A DNA stretch of 64,000 bases, from positions 62,001-126,000 of the forward strand of contig NZ_CP118261.1 of NCBI RefSeq assembly GCF_013337045.2, given 5' to 3'. Positions 9,075 to 20,114 of this stretch are shown here, one piece after another. This DNA is from Agrobacterium vitis (GTDB taxonomy: Bacteria > Pseudomonadota > Alphaproteobacteria > Rhizobiales > Rhizobiaceae). Below the pieces are notes generated by a model. That model did not search any database and was not told the DNA's origin. It saw only the letters and a list, made by a program, of their open reading frames with translations. The first letter of the stretch is position 1. Every line of letters begins with the position of its first letter. The translations under genes were made by a program, and so were the position numbers.

Positions 9075-9773
9075 ATGAATGCCGAGCATTCAACGTTCGC
9101 GGCGCCAACGTATCCGGAAGCCACTCATAAAAGCGAAATCTTATACGGCGCGTCTTATGTCGAATGGTTCGGCGAGGAGGCAAAACGCGTTTATGGCGAC
9201 ACGATCCGAGGTCACCAGCAAAATAAGCGCATCCTGGTGATCAAGCAGCCGATTGGCGTCGTCGCAGCGATCACGCCCTGGAACTTCCCCAACGTTATGC
9301 TGGCTCGCAAGTTTGCGCCGGCGGTGGCCGCCGGATGCGATGATTTCGAAGCGGGCATCCGAGACGCCACTCTCAGCCCTGTCGCTCGCCATTCTCGCAG
9401 AACGCGCCGGCCTGCCGGCAGGCGTCTTTAATGTCGTGACCTCGAAAGATTCGCCTGCGCTGAGGAAGGAATTCACCGAGAACGACAAGGTGCGCAAGTT
9501 GACCTTCACCGGTTCGACGAGCATTGGTAAAACCCTCATGCGTCCGGGCGCCGAGGAAATCATGAAGCTCGGCCTTGAGCTCGGAGGTTCCGCGTTGCCG
9601 AAGCTCTCGAATACGGCATGGTCGGCGTCAACACTGGTCTGATCTCGACCGAGGTTGCCCCGTTCGGCGGCATCAAGCAATCCGGTCTGGGCCGTGAAGG
9701 TTCGAAATACGGGATTGAGGATTATCTCGAGAATCAAGTCCGTGTGCCTGAGTGTGTAGTTCCTACCGCGTGA
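9075..9773 (+). pseudogene. Aldehyde dehydrogenase remnant (succinate-semialdehyde dehydrogenase-like)
   Basis: Three frames carry successive pieces of one ALDH. The first has [15 protein letters not shown] and AITPWNFPN (from 9075). The second has [28 protein letters not shown] through LELGG (about 9350-9600). The third has [12 protein letters not shown] and [14 protein letters not shown] to a stop at 9773. A frameshift lies near 9340. An internal deletion joins the LELGG segment directly to the C-terminal segment, removing the catalytic Cys region. The N-terminal ~110 residues are also missing. The pieces most resemble GabD-type enzymes. It cannot be functional. Confidence 0.85.
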
Positions 9774-10010
9774 GCGCCGGTGACCCCGAACCTCTGGCCC
9801 AAGATCTGCCTGCGTTCCTGCGTTGCGCGCTAGACGGTTCACTTGCTTCTTAGGGATACTTGAGCGATTTGGAACCACATGCCAAACGAATAGCGTACCA
9901 AGTAGTCAGGGGCGTTGTCTCAGCGACGGATGACTATTGTACTGTTCGATTGCGATCATGGAACGATGGACTAATCCAACTTTGACACACCAGTGGCTGG
10001 ATAGAAGAAA

Positions 10011-11936
<1,926 letters not shown>

Positions 11937-12458
11937 AGCTGGTACCTCAATGAAACGCTAGGGAGTGCGCGACGGTGTTGGATAAAGTGCGGGACGGCCT
12001 TGAGCGCAAACGACGAGATTGATGAGGCACTTGCTTCCTTCGGCGCCGCTGGCGATGTCGGTGAGAACGACGAAACCGCGGGCAAGTGCCCAGCACAAGT
12101 GAGACAAAGCCCATAATGCTCCTGCCGGTTATGCGAGGCTAAGAGAGCGCCGTGTGGCAACTTTGGAGCACGGGAGTATGCGTTCTGATGTGTAGTGGCC
12201 CAAGCTCGGCGTACCGACCAGCATGAACTGCCGAAGGCTATTCCTTCGGACGCGCGGTCCGCGCGTCCGCCTATGGGTCACCATTGTCTCGAAGCAAGCA
12301 ATCGTCCGTGTTTCTTTCATTGCTAAAGACTTTCCGAATTTGCCGCCGGCATAACGAAGGGTAGCCGGCGACCGTCCGTAGATAGAGCGGAAGAACCATT
12401 GCGGTTGCGGTCTGGAGACAGAGATCGGTATGGTTAATGTCTTCCACGCTCATGCGAG
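11937..12458. other. Intergenic region without a recognisable gene
   Basis: Between the decayed chemoreceptor and the MFS gene stop. Short frames on the minus strand (for example 12129-12320) have no ribosome site and no known motif. The only clear structure is the inverted repeat at 12247-12269. Confidence 0.6.
12247..12269. repeat. Perfect 23-base GC-rich inverted repeat
   Basis: Two 11-base arms (CGGACGCGCGG and its complement) meet around a single central T. As RNA it would fold into a strong stem after losing a few pairs at the tip. It lies about 190 bases past the MFS stop codon on the minus strand and has no T run, so it could be a hairpin terminator of the factor-dependent kind or a protein site. 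Confidence 0.5.
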
Positions 12459-13820
12459 CTATTTGCTTCTATACCGATTGCCTGCCTGCTCCTCTGGCAT
12501 GTCTGCGCCCTCGGGAAGGATTGGAAATTTCGGCATCGCGTAAGTGAGGGCAGCTATGGCCAATGTCATCGCAATAAGCGTTATCAGCAACGTGCCGCTC
12601 CCAAATTGTTCGCGCAAGATCTGGGCGAGAGTGGGAGCGGCCCCTGCGATTACGGCACTCAGTCCCATGTTCAGTGCGAGAGCTTGGGCAAAAAGGCCCT
12701 TTCCAAAATAGCGGAGCATCAAAAGCGGGGGGACAATGAGTTCCGCGCCGAATGGCATCCCGATCAGGAACATGGCCACGAGCAGAGCCCAGAACACATT
12801 CTGCGTTGTTGCGACGATAGCCAATCCGATGACGACGTTGACAAATAGGACAGCGATCACTCGCGGCGATGCCGCTCGGTCCAGCATGGGTCCAATGAAG
12901 ATCAGCCCGATGACGGAGCCCACTTTTGCCGCCGACAACGACAGCGAGATTTGTCCGATAGTGTAACCAGATTCGCTCAGCAGAGACTCAGCGATGTTGA
13001 AGACGACAACGGTAGGCGCGAGCAACATCGCGTTGATTAGGATCGACGCAAGGAGAACTGGTCTGCGCAGCAATCCCCACATTGACTTTCGGGGGGCGCG
13101 CTCCTGATTAATTTCGCTGGCGTCTTGGTTTGTTGTAATGCCAACGGCAGTTCCACGCGTATCGTTGGTCGGTGTTGTCAGAAAGAACAGTTGCATCGGC
13201 AGGGCGACGATTATGTAGCAAAGCCCGATCGATACGAAGAGGGCGCGCCAGCCTATTGTGGCGGCTGTCTCGGCGAGGATGGGCGGCAACAAGACACTAA
13301 CAAGGCTAGTCAAGGAACCAACGATTGCAAAAGCAGCACCACTATGAACGGGCATCCACCCGGCTACCGCTCTGAAAGCAACGGAGAAAACAAGGATGAA
13401 GCTGCAGCCTACGGACAACGTTAGTGCGATGAGGATCACTGTGAAGTTGCCTGGCAATACAGCAACCGCAGCAGTGCTCAGCCCGTAAAGAACTCCGAAG
13501 ATCGCCCCAGCGGTGCGAAGCCCGGAGCGCCCGACCAAATAACCACCCAGCGGTAACAGCAGTGCAGGCGCGATAATTATCGGAAGCGTAAATGCCGCTA
13601 CCGCATGCGATAGTGGCCAGTCGAACCCCGCTGAAACTGGCCCCACGGTGAAGGCCACAGCGGATTGGTAAACGGTGCTGCTGAAGAATACGACAGCGAT
13701 CGCTGCCAGCAGCGTAGTCCATGCCTTCTTGGGATAGGTACGCATTATAGCTAGATATTGTCTGAACGAAGCGGGGGGGATGTTCGGAGTAAGAGCAGAA
13801 AGCGTAGAAGTTTGCGACAT
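12459..13820 (-). CDS. MFS transporter
   Basis: A 453-residue, 12-helix major facilitator. ATG 13820 has GGAGGAAC upstream and is chosen over an in-frame start at 13928, whose extra 36 residues are polar and unlike the family. A central polar loop (PTNDTRGTAVGITTNQ) divides two six-helix halves. It is the last gene of a minus-strand set with a flavin monooxygenase and an MDR dehydrogenase, so it probably imports their substrate or exports a product. The 265-base gap to the monooxygenase leaves room for its own promoter. Confidence 0.82.
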   Translation of the reverse strand: MSQTSTLSALTPNIPPASFRQYLAIMRTYPKKAWTTLLAAIAVVFFSSTVYQSAVAFTVGPVSAGFDWPLSHAVAAFTLPIIIAPALLLPLGGYLVGRSGLRTAGAIFGVLYGLSTAAVAVLPGNFTVILIALTLSVGCSFILVFSVAFRAVAGWMPVHSGAAFAIVGSLTSLVSVLLPPILAETAATIGWRALFVSIGLCYIIVALPMQLFFLTTPTNDTRGTAVGITTNQDASEINQERAPRKSMWGLLRRPVLLASILINAMLLAPTVVVFNIAESLLSESGYTIGQISLSLSAAKVGSVIGLIFIGPMLDRAASPRVIAVLFVNVVIGLAIVATTQNVFWALLVAMFLIGMPFGAELIVPPLLMLRYFGKGLFAQALALNMGLSAVIAGAAPTLAQILREQFGSGTLLITLIAMTLAIAALTYAMPKFPILPEGADMPEEQAGNRYRSK

Positions 13821-14084
13821 TTTCGTTGTTCCTCCGGATTTGACAGACTGTGTTGGTCTTTTTGTCAGAATTGTCGGTTGAGTATTGTGGACGTGGGGCT
13901 CGATTGACCGACCCCATTCTGGAGCCAAAATTGGTTTCGTTGCTTTTTGTAGGCATCCGCCTGATCCGTCCTCCTCGGATCAAAGCGCCCTACATTGAAC
14001 GTTCCGATTAAACCGGCCGGTCGTTTCACGGGTACCGACGCTGCTGCGGTCAGGAAAGACAGGCCCGATAGCTGGTGGCAAAAA

Positions 14085-15353
14085 TCATGTCGGATTCCGA
14101 AAAGCACCGAGAGCGACGGCGCCGTAACGCTGAGCGGTCGAATTATATTGGCTACCGCGGTGAGTGCGGTAAATCGCGATGTCGCGCAGGTACCGCTGCA
14201 TGGGCTGATTCGCCATGGACGCGGAGGTCCCGGCCGAGCGGAACAAGATATCAACGGCGTCACACGCCAACTCTCCGGCTTCGAGAATCATGCCGGCGAA
14301 AGTATTGTCGGCCTTGACGTCAAATTGCCGGCTGCCGGTTACCGCGTCGCGGCTCAAGGCGCTCATAGCCTCAGCTGTGTGCAATACGATAGCTTCGGCA
14401 GCATCAGCTTTCATCTTTGCAGCACCAAAATCACGCTGATAAAACGGATCTTGGAACCGCAGTCCGCTTGTCCCCGGTGTCAAGGGAGCTTTGGTCTTGG
14501 CCAGTGCCTCATATTCGTCCAATGCTGCGCGTGCAGCACCGACGACGGTAACCACAAGTTCGAGTTGAGCAAAGGACACGGAGGGACCGCCGGCGTAGAT
14601 CGGGTTATCGTGTAGACGCGCACCCGGAACGCTCCCCACCGGAGCCGGATCGGGCCCGAACCTGGCGACCTGATGGTCGGCGACGACAAGATCTTCAACA
14701 ATAACGGAATTGGATCCGCTAGCCCGCATACCGAATACCCGATCGGCGCCCCAGTCATCACTGACTTTGAACTTGCCGGCGGGTATCAGCACGTGGAGCA
14801 TTGCCGAAAAGTCGGCGACACGCGCTGGCGCGTCGGAGGCCGGCGCTTTGAGAGCCTGCTCGTCGACAGCGCGCACAGTGACGGTGGCATGGGTGGCGTA
14901 AGCAACACCGGATTGATAGGGCGAGCGGGCATTGACCAACCAGCCGCCTTCAACGCGCTGCGCTGTACCGCTGGGATTGACCCCGTGTGAAGCGCGAAAG
15001 TAGCCGCTGCCATTGTGGAATGCCTCGCGCTGGCCTTGTTCTGGCCAGTGCGTTGCAGTGGTCAACGCGTGACCTTGCCCCAAACACAGGCACCAAGCGG
15101 TACCGGGGTCTCCGCGGCCGATCTCGATCATGATCTTTGCAAATGTGCGCAGGTCGGTCTCCAACCCACCATAGCGGGTCGGGGTAAGGAGATTGTAGAA
15201 GCCGGATTTCAGGAAAGTTTGGTGCAGTTCAGGGGTATAGCGACCGAGACGTTCAGCTGCGCCGGCTTGGGCGCGTATCTGGTCCTTCAAACCGCAGGCC
15301 CGCAGGATCAGTTGATTTGATGCCTCCTTTTCAGGGAAGGTCTGGATGGTCAT
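14085..15353 (-). CDS. Group D flavin-dependent monooxygenase (acyl-CoA dehydrogenase fold)
   Basis: A 422-residue protein of the HsaA/HpaH/DszC-type oxygenases. Marks are the TPTRYGGLETDLRTF segment near 60, GRGDPGTAWCLCLG near 85, a middle beta domain (VEGGWLVNARSPYQSG) and a C-terminal helical bundle (DILFRSAGTSASM). ATG 15353 has AGGAGAAC upstream; a longer frame from 15488 would run into the preceding gene. It follows the dehydrogenase by 37 bases, so the two form an operon. No flavin reductase lies beside it. A partner must come from elsewhere, for instance the reductase half at 7774 or the enzyme at 48138. Confidence 0.8.
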   Translation of the reverse strand: MTIQTFPEKEASNQLILRACGLKDQIRAQAGAAERLGRYTPELHQTFLKSGFYNLLTPTRYGGLETDLRTFAKIMIEIGRGDPGTAWCLCLGQGHALTTATHWPEQGQREAFHNGSGYFRASHGVNPSGTAQRVEGGWLVNARSPYQSGVAYATHATVTVRAVDEQALKAPASDAPARVADFSAMLHVLIPAGKFKVSDDWGADRVFGMRASGSNSVIVEDLVVADHQVARFGPDPAPVGSVPGARLHDNPIYAGGPSVSFAQLELVVTVVGAARAALDEYEALAKTKAPLTPGTSGLRFQDPFYQRDFGAAKMKADAAEAIVLHTAEAMSALSRDAVTGSRQFDVKADNTFAGMILEAGELACDAVDILFRSAGTSASMANQPMQRYLRDIAIYRTHRGSQYNSTAQRYGAVALGAFRNPT

Positions 15354-15390
15354 CTCTCTTGTTCTCCTAATGATGCGCCAGCAGTGGCGA

Positions 15391-16557
15391 CTAGATGCCT
15401 GGCAGCACAGTGGCGCCAAGAACGGCTCGGTTAGATACATCGCGCAGAGCCTGGCCAGTCTCGCCAAGGCCATAGCTGCGCTGGGCAAGCGAGCTGAGAT
15501 CGAGCTGGCCTCGTTCCGCGAGCCGTATCAGCCATGGAAGATCACGTCGCATTATGAGGGAGCCTTGTTGGCAGACGTGGATCACTTTACCACCGAGGGC
15601 AAATGGTGCCGCCGGAAAGCTGACCATCGCGCCGGGGCGGATATCTATGCCCGCGAGCACGACATGTCCGGCCGAGCGCGCCATTGCCCAAGCTTGTTCG
15701 ACTGCACGAGCATCGGTCGCCGCTTCGAAGACGTAGTCGGCGCCACGGCCCTGCATCTCGCCTCCGGCATCGCCGGATAATTCCTGCACCGCGGCAACAG
15801 GATCGGTTTCGCGGGGATCAATGATATCCGTGGCGCCGCACCGCAGGGCCGCCTGGCGCCGCTGTGCCAACGGCTCAACGGCGATGATCCGTGAAGCACC
15901 AGCCAGCCGGGCAGCCATGATGTAAGACAGGCCAACCGGTCCGCATCCAATAACGGCGACGATGCTTCCCGCCTGGATAGGTGCGGTGACCAAGGCAGCG
16001 CCTACTCCAGTACTCACAGGGTTGCTGATCAATGCCAGCTGTTCTAGTGGCAGATCGCTGAAGATCGTCGTGACCTGGGTCTCGCGAGTGACGGCCAGTT
16101 CAGCGAAGCTGCCAACATACGAGTTGCCGTGCACTTCTCCGCCTGCATCGGAGCATGCGATGGGAGGACTCACCATTGTATTTTGAGCGCATTGATCCAT
16201 TCGCCCCCGCCGGCAAAAGTGACACTGGCCACAATTAGCGGAACTCGTCACGAGGACGCGATCGCCTACTTTGACACCACCGACAGCCGAGCCAACGTGT
16301 TCAACCAGCCCCACCGCCGCATGACCGTGGATTATGTTAGCCGGAAGCCGCGGCAATGTAGGCAGGACTGATGAAGCTCCATCAGCGACTTTGTCGGCGG
16401 TTCCGGGGGGTGGCGGCGCATCAATCGACAGCACATCTGCGCTGCCGACATTCGTTGCTTGGACCCTGACAACCACTTCTTGTGGGCGCAGCGGCAAAAG
16501 TTCCAGAGTCTCCAGCTGCTCGCCGGACTCTTTGCACATCATAGCCTGGAAACGCAT
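15391..16557 (-). CDS. Medium-chain alcohol dehydrogenase (MDR) with altered catalytic zinc site
   Basis: A 388-residue MDR protein with a GroES-like N-terminal part and a Rossmann domain (VIGCGPVGLSYIMAARLAGA). The structural zinc lobe is complete (CGQCHFCRRGRMDQC). The catalytic zinc positions are not: the usual Cys after the first strand reads NVGSAD, the GHE motif reads HGHAAVG, and the usual Cys before TG-GA reads SNPVSTGVG. It may therefore be a zinc-free oxidoreductase or bind metal differently. ATG 16557 is preceded by GGGAGGAGAT. It is first in the minus-strand operon ahead of the monooxygenase. Confidence 0.8.
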   Translation of the reverse strand: MRFQAMMCKESGEQLETLELLPLRPQEVVVRVQATNVGSADVLSIDAPPPPGTADKVADGASSVLPTLPRLPANIIHGHAAVGLVEHVGSAVGGVKVGDRVLVTSSANCGQCHFCRRGRMDQCAQNTMVSPPIACSDAGGEVHGNSYVGSFAELAVTRETQVTTIFSDLPLEQLALISNPVSTGVGAALVTAPIQAGSIVAVIGCGPVGLSYIMAARLAGASRIIAVEPLAQRRQAALRCGATDIIDPRETDPVAAVQELSGDAGGEMQGRGADYVFEAATDARAVEQAWAMARSAGHVVLAGIDIRPGAMVSFPAAPFALGGKVIHVCQQGSLIMRRDLPWLIRLAERGQLDLSSLAQRSYGLGETGQALRDVSNRAVLGATVLPGI

Positions 16558-16670
16558 ATCTCCTCCCTAGACGAGCGTCCAATAAACGGTACGGTGGTGA
16601 CTTGTCCTCCTGACAGCCAGATCCACTCCCTCGACGCTTTCAGATTATTACTCGGAAATCTTGGAGTGGC

Positions 16671-17039
16671 TTATAGTGAATGCAATGAGTCGCCCTTGAG
16701 TGTGACGGAGTTCCGAGGCCGTCGGCTCAGAGCGAGGCGGCTCCGAATTGGTGGCAATGCGGCGTCACGAGCAACCTTAGATACTTCTCCAGTCGAAGCG
16801 GCGGCGGCGAGACGGCGCAAAAATTGCGCAGATGTTCCCTCAGCCCAATTGAATGGGAGATTAACAAGCCCTGACTCGCGGAGCCGGAGAGGCTCCTCAG
16901 CCCACAACACCAAGACAATCATTTGCTGCCGGAAAAATCGGTCTGTTACGGCCGTTGCCCGGGGATTTGCTAAGAACACTACCACGAGACTTTCTCCTCC
17001 CAGCCGTCGTGACACGATGGACAAAACGCCGTATTCCAT
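16671..17039 (-). pseudogene. Possible decayed LuxR-type HTH regulator remnant
   Basis: A 122-residue frame whose second half looks like a worn LuxR-type helix-turn-helix: FLRRLAAAASTGEVSKVARDAA then PPIRSRLALSRRP, in the spacing of an LAAG-EIA-T(V/I)R-HL motif. The first part (LVVVFLANPRATAV) resembles the strand before that domain in single-HTH regulators. The usual KTG-RQAELV end is lost. There is no upstream sensor domain. This reading rests on pattern only and may be wrong. Confidence 0.35.
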
Positions 17040-17048
17040 CTAACGGAA
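17034..17048. promoter_or_regulatory. Putative IclR-type operator (TTCCA-TCTAA-CGGAA)
   Basis: Matches the sites at 880, 4226 and 17589 with one arm mismatch and a TCTAA spacer. It overlaps the first codons of the minus-strand remnant ending at 17039 and could block its expression, or be the relic of a promoter. Confidence 0.45.
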
Positions 17049-17586
17049 CATTATTTCATCGAAGGGAATGATTTCGCAAATGAGATCCAATGTCAAGGGT
17101 AAGCACGCGTAATGGGAGAGAGGCCTAGGATTTCGATTCCCCCTATTAAGCTCCCGGCACCCTCCGACAAAACGAGCAATTTATGTGATACAAATAGATC
17201 CATTCACAGTTGGTTCGCCCCTGGTGGGAAATCTGTCCCATTCCCAAAATCGACCTCGTTATTACAATCTCTGTGCCGAGCATCAGTGTAGCGGAATGCG
17301 GCGACTACAGTGCCCAGCGGTTGATTCCAGCTCAAGACGAGCGCTGCCTTCGAAAACAAGCGACAGAGAGCTCGCCCCGATAAGCCTATGAAAAGCCAGA
17401 CAAGCACCGCACAGTCTTCGCGGGCTGCCTCCCCGTCATTGGGTCGTGAAGAACCTAGGTCCCGTCCCCGACAACACGCAACTACTCTTTGCTTCGTCTA
17501 CCGTGTTATCGGGAGCAAGAACACATCGGAAATTATCAGAAATACCCCACTTGACCGATGAGGGCCTGCGCCATACTATGGAACTA
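17049..17586. other. Intergenic region without a recognisable gene
   Basis: Short frames on both strands (such as 17185-17391) lack ribosome sites and known motifs. Presumably it holds the upstream region of the operon starting at 17630. Confidence 0.5.
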
Positions 17587-17605
17587 TATTCCGTCACGCG
17601 GAATA
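17587..17605. promoter_or_regulatory. Perfect inverted repeat TATTCCG-N5-CGGAATA, likely operator
   Basis: Two perfect seven-base arms around TCACG, ending 24 bases before the ATG at 17630. It is the best of four similar sites in the window. Its position next to the ribosome site suggests repression of the 17630-19560 operon by the IclR protein or a relative. Confidence 0.6.
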
Positions 17606-17629
17606 ACAGGCAACACTTGGGAGGAGAAA

Positions 17630-18268
17630 ATGGTGCAAATCGCCTTAATCGGAGCCGGACGAATGGGACAGGCTATTGCTCGGCTGGCATCCGCTGCTGG
17701 CCATGAAGTGATTCTGTCAAATTCTCGGGGACCAGATACGCTCTTAGATCTCGCTCAAGATCTTGGCCCTAAGGTTTCGGCTGCCAATGTCAGTGATGCA
17801 ATCAAAGCAGCCGATCTGGTCATTCTTGCGACGCCGTGGGGTAAGACCAAGGATGCCGTCTCGACCATCAAAGATTGGAACGGCAAAATCGTTGTCGACA
17901 CGACGAATAACCGGGCCGGACCGCAAATTTTCGACATTGGCGGCATTCCATCAAGCATGGTTGTCGCCGGTTACCTACCCGGCGCGCGCGTAGTGAAGGC
18001 CTTTAATCACAATGCGATTCATGTCTTTGCTGAAGCCTTGGAAAGCAAAAGTGAAGCCAATGCGCTTTATGTTTCAGGGGACGACGCTCAGGCCAAGAAG
18101 GTCGTGGCCGAGTTTATCTCCAGCATCGGCGGCGAACCGATCGACGCTGGAGATTTGGGCACCGGTGCCCGCCTTTACGGGACTGGTGGCGTTCTCCCGG
18201 GTAATCCGCTTGAAATGCTGCGCCCCGCGGAAGCCAGAGCTAAACTGACAGAGGCTATGGGCAAATGA
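17630..18268 (+). CDS. F420-dependent NADP reductase-like NAD(P)-binding protein
   Basis: A 212-residue Rossmann protein of the family named after coenzyme F420-dependent NADP oxidoreductase (PF03807). It begins with the dinucleotide motif LIGAGRMGQAIARLA. ILATPWGKTKDAV follows near residue 70, then VVDTTNNRAGP and ARVVKAFNHNA near 125, as in that family. ATG 17630 has GGGAGGAG upstream. Its stop overlaps the start of the flavin monooxygenase (ATGA), so the pair is translated together. It may supply reducing power or act on the same substrate. Most proteobacterial members do not use F420, and no F420 genes are seen here. Confidence 0.75.
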   Translation: MVQIALIGAGRMGQAIARLASAAGHEVILSNSRGPDTLLDLAQDLGPKVSAANVSDAIKAADLVILATPWGKTKDAVSTIKDWNGKIVVDTTNNRAGPQIFDIGGIPSSMVVAGYLPGARVVKAFNHNAIHVFAEALESKSEANALYVSGDDAQAKKVVAEFISSIGGEPIDAGDLGTGARLYGTGGVLPGNPLEMLRPAEARAKLTEAMGK

Positions 18269-19560
18269 GTATCACAGCGGATTGGTCGATCGACTGGCGG
18301 CTGAATGAAAGTGCGGACTTTCGGCAAGCAACCGATGCAATCTTAACAAAGGCGTGGGACCTCGCTCCGAAACTTAGGGAAAGAGCACGCGAGACCGAAT
18401 TGCTTCGTCGTATGCCCGAGCAAACGATGGCTGACGCGAAAGACCTCTGGAACATGTTGGTTCCCAAGCGCTGGGGTGGATTGGGATTGGGCTCTCGGGC
18501 CATATGCGAAACCGCGCGAATACTCGCACATGGCGACGCATCGAGCGCCTGGGCGCTCTCTTTTCTCATTGAACACAGCCACATGGCTTGTCACCTCCCA
18601 TGGGAGGCGCAGGAAGAATTGTTCGCCGATCGATCCTTCATTCTCGCCTCTGCTCCGCTTAGCCCCGGTGGGAACGCATTAAAGGTCGATGGAGGTTATC
18701 AACTAAGCGGCACGTTTAGATATGCGTCCGGCATAGGGAATTCAGACTGGACCTTTGCAACGGCTTTTGTCGACGAGAATGGCGTGGATGTTCCTTACAC
18801 GTTTCTAGTGCCGCTCAACAACGCGAGTGTCACGGTAAATGACGATTGGCACATGTCTGGCATGGCTGCAACATCGAGTGCCTCGGTCACAGTTGATCAC
18901 CTGTTCATACCCAAACAATATGCTATCAATACCGAAATATTCGACTCCGCTGACCTCCATCCAGGGGCTCGCCACGAGGAGGCTTTCCTGCGGTATCCAC
19001 CGCTAGGCTCAATTCGGATCATGGTGGCGGCTGTTTCGCTGGGCTCGGCGGAGGCGTGCATAGATCTCGCCCGAGAACGCATGGCGCAATCGAAGATGTT
19101 CAATATACGTCGATTGGATCTACCCCTGGTAAGGGTACGCTGGGCGACGGCATTTCAGAAAGTGCGAGCCGCGCGGCTCATCTATCGCGATCTTGTCGAG
19201 CGGATGATCAAACAGTGCGAAGCGGTCGAGACCTGGACGGAGGAATTCACGGGGCAAGCTGAACTCGATCTCGTGACCATCGTGCAACTCTCCAAAGAGG
19301 CGGTATTTATGGGCACCGAGGGCTTGGGGTCGTCGGTCTTCAAGTTGGATGATCCGGTCCAGCGCTATCGTCGCGACGTAGATGTCATGTCTAGCCATCT
19401 CTTCCAGGAATATGACTTCGTCGCAGAGCGGGCAAGCCGGGTTCTTCTGGGATTGGGATACCTCCCGACAGACCCCTATCCGACCCGACCACCCAAGGTC
19501 AGTCATCACAACGAGCTGGAAAGGTTTGCCTCGATCAAGAAGACACGGTCGTCAGGGTGA
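18265..19560 (+). CDS. Group D flavin-dependent monooxygenase (acyl-CoA dehydrogenase fold)
   Basis: A 431-residue protein of the same oxygenase group as those at 4352, 14085 and 48725. Marks include LVPKRWGGLGLG near 75, ASSAWALSFL near 95, the GGYQLSGTFRYASG middle domain near 150 and the LGSSVFKLDDPVQRYRRDVD C-terminal part. Its ATG overlaps the stop of the NAD(P)-binding gene by four bases. The protein lacks an adjacent flavin reductase of the HpaC type. The co-translated NAD(P)-binding protein is therefore a candidate partner, though that would be unusual. Confidence 0.8.
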   Translation: MSITADWSIDWRLNESADFRQATDAILTKAWDLAPKLRERARETELLRRMPEQTMADAKDLWNMLVPKRWGGLGLGSRAICETARILAHGDASSAWALSFLIEHSHMACHLPWEAQEELFADRSFILASAPLSPGGNALKVDGGYQLSGTFRYASGIGNSDWTFATAFVDENGVDVPYTFLVPLNNASVTVNDDWHMSGMAATSSASVTVDHLFIPKQYAINTEIFDSADLHPGARHEEAFLRYPPLGSIRIMVAAVSLGSAEACIDLARERMAQSKMFNIRRLDLPLVRVRWATAFQKVRAARLIYRDLVERMIKQCEAVETWTEEFTGQAELDLVTIVQLSKEAVFMGTEGLGSSVFKLDDPVQRYRRDVDVMSSHLFQEYDFVAERASRVLLGLGYLPTDPYPTRPPKVSHHNELERFASIKKTRSSG

Positions 19561-20114
19561 CGTGCCTCTGCGAAGCTATTGATAGATAGCTCAGGTAATC
19601 GCCAACGCTGCTTTCAGTGCGTTGAACAGGCAACTAGGCGACCAGGGGTGGCAAGCCAACCGATTGTGCTTCCGGACCTGTGCCTATTCGGCGGCGGTTG
19701 AATTTCCTGGCAAGGTGGCTGCGGCATCCTGAGTCGTCGCAGCCGCGTTTGGTTCATCCTACAGTTGCGAACGCCGGCACTTGAATGGCTGAACACGGAC
19801 GAAACTATCGTGAAATAAATCAGGTGGAACGACAACTACCCAGGTCTATTACGATCCACCTGAAGCTATTCTTATGCTGACAGCAGGTTCTTTTGTCACG
19901 GCGGACAATTTTCCTTAGTTTCGGGGAGCAAGCCCAAGGTCAGTCCTGTTTCCCTTATTGAGGTGAAGGACAAATCTGATCTATCGGCTCAGGAAGCACA
20001 TGAACGACTGGTAGCGGGGCTGACAGCAACGCTGCTTCTCGAGTTTTACAGCATCAGTTCGGTTGTATTTCAAAGACAATCCCGAAAGAGACACGCTGGG
20101 AGGAGAACACAGCG
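19561..20114. other. Intergenic region upstream of the TonB receptor, with an inverted repeat
   Basis: No recognisable gene. Nine-base arms TCAGGTGGA (19820-19828) and TCCACCTGA (19855-19863) face each other across 26 bases and could form a hairpin or bind a dimer. A short plus-strand frame around 19930-20050 is open but has no start with a ribosome site. Confidence 0.5.
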
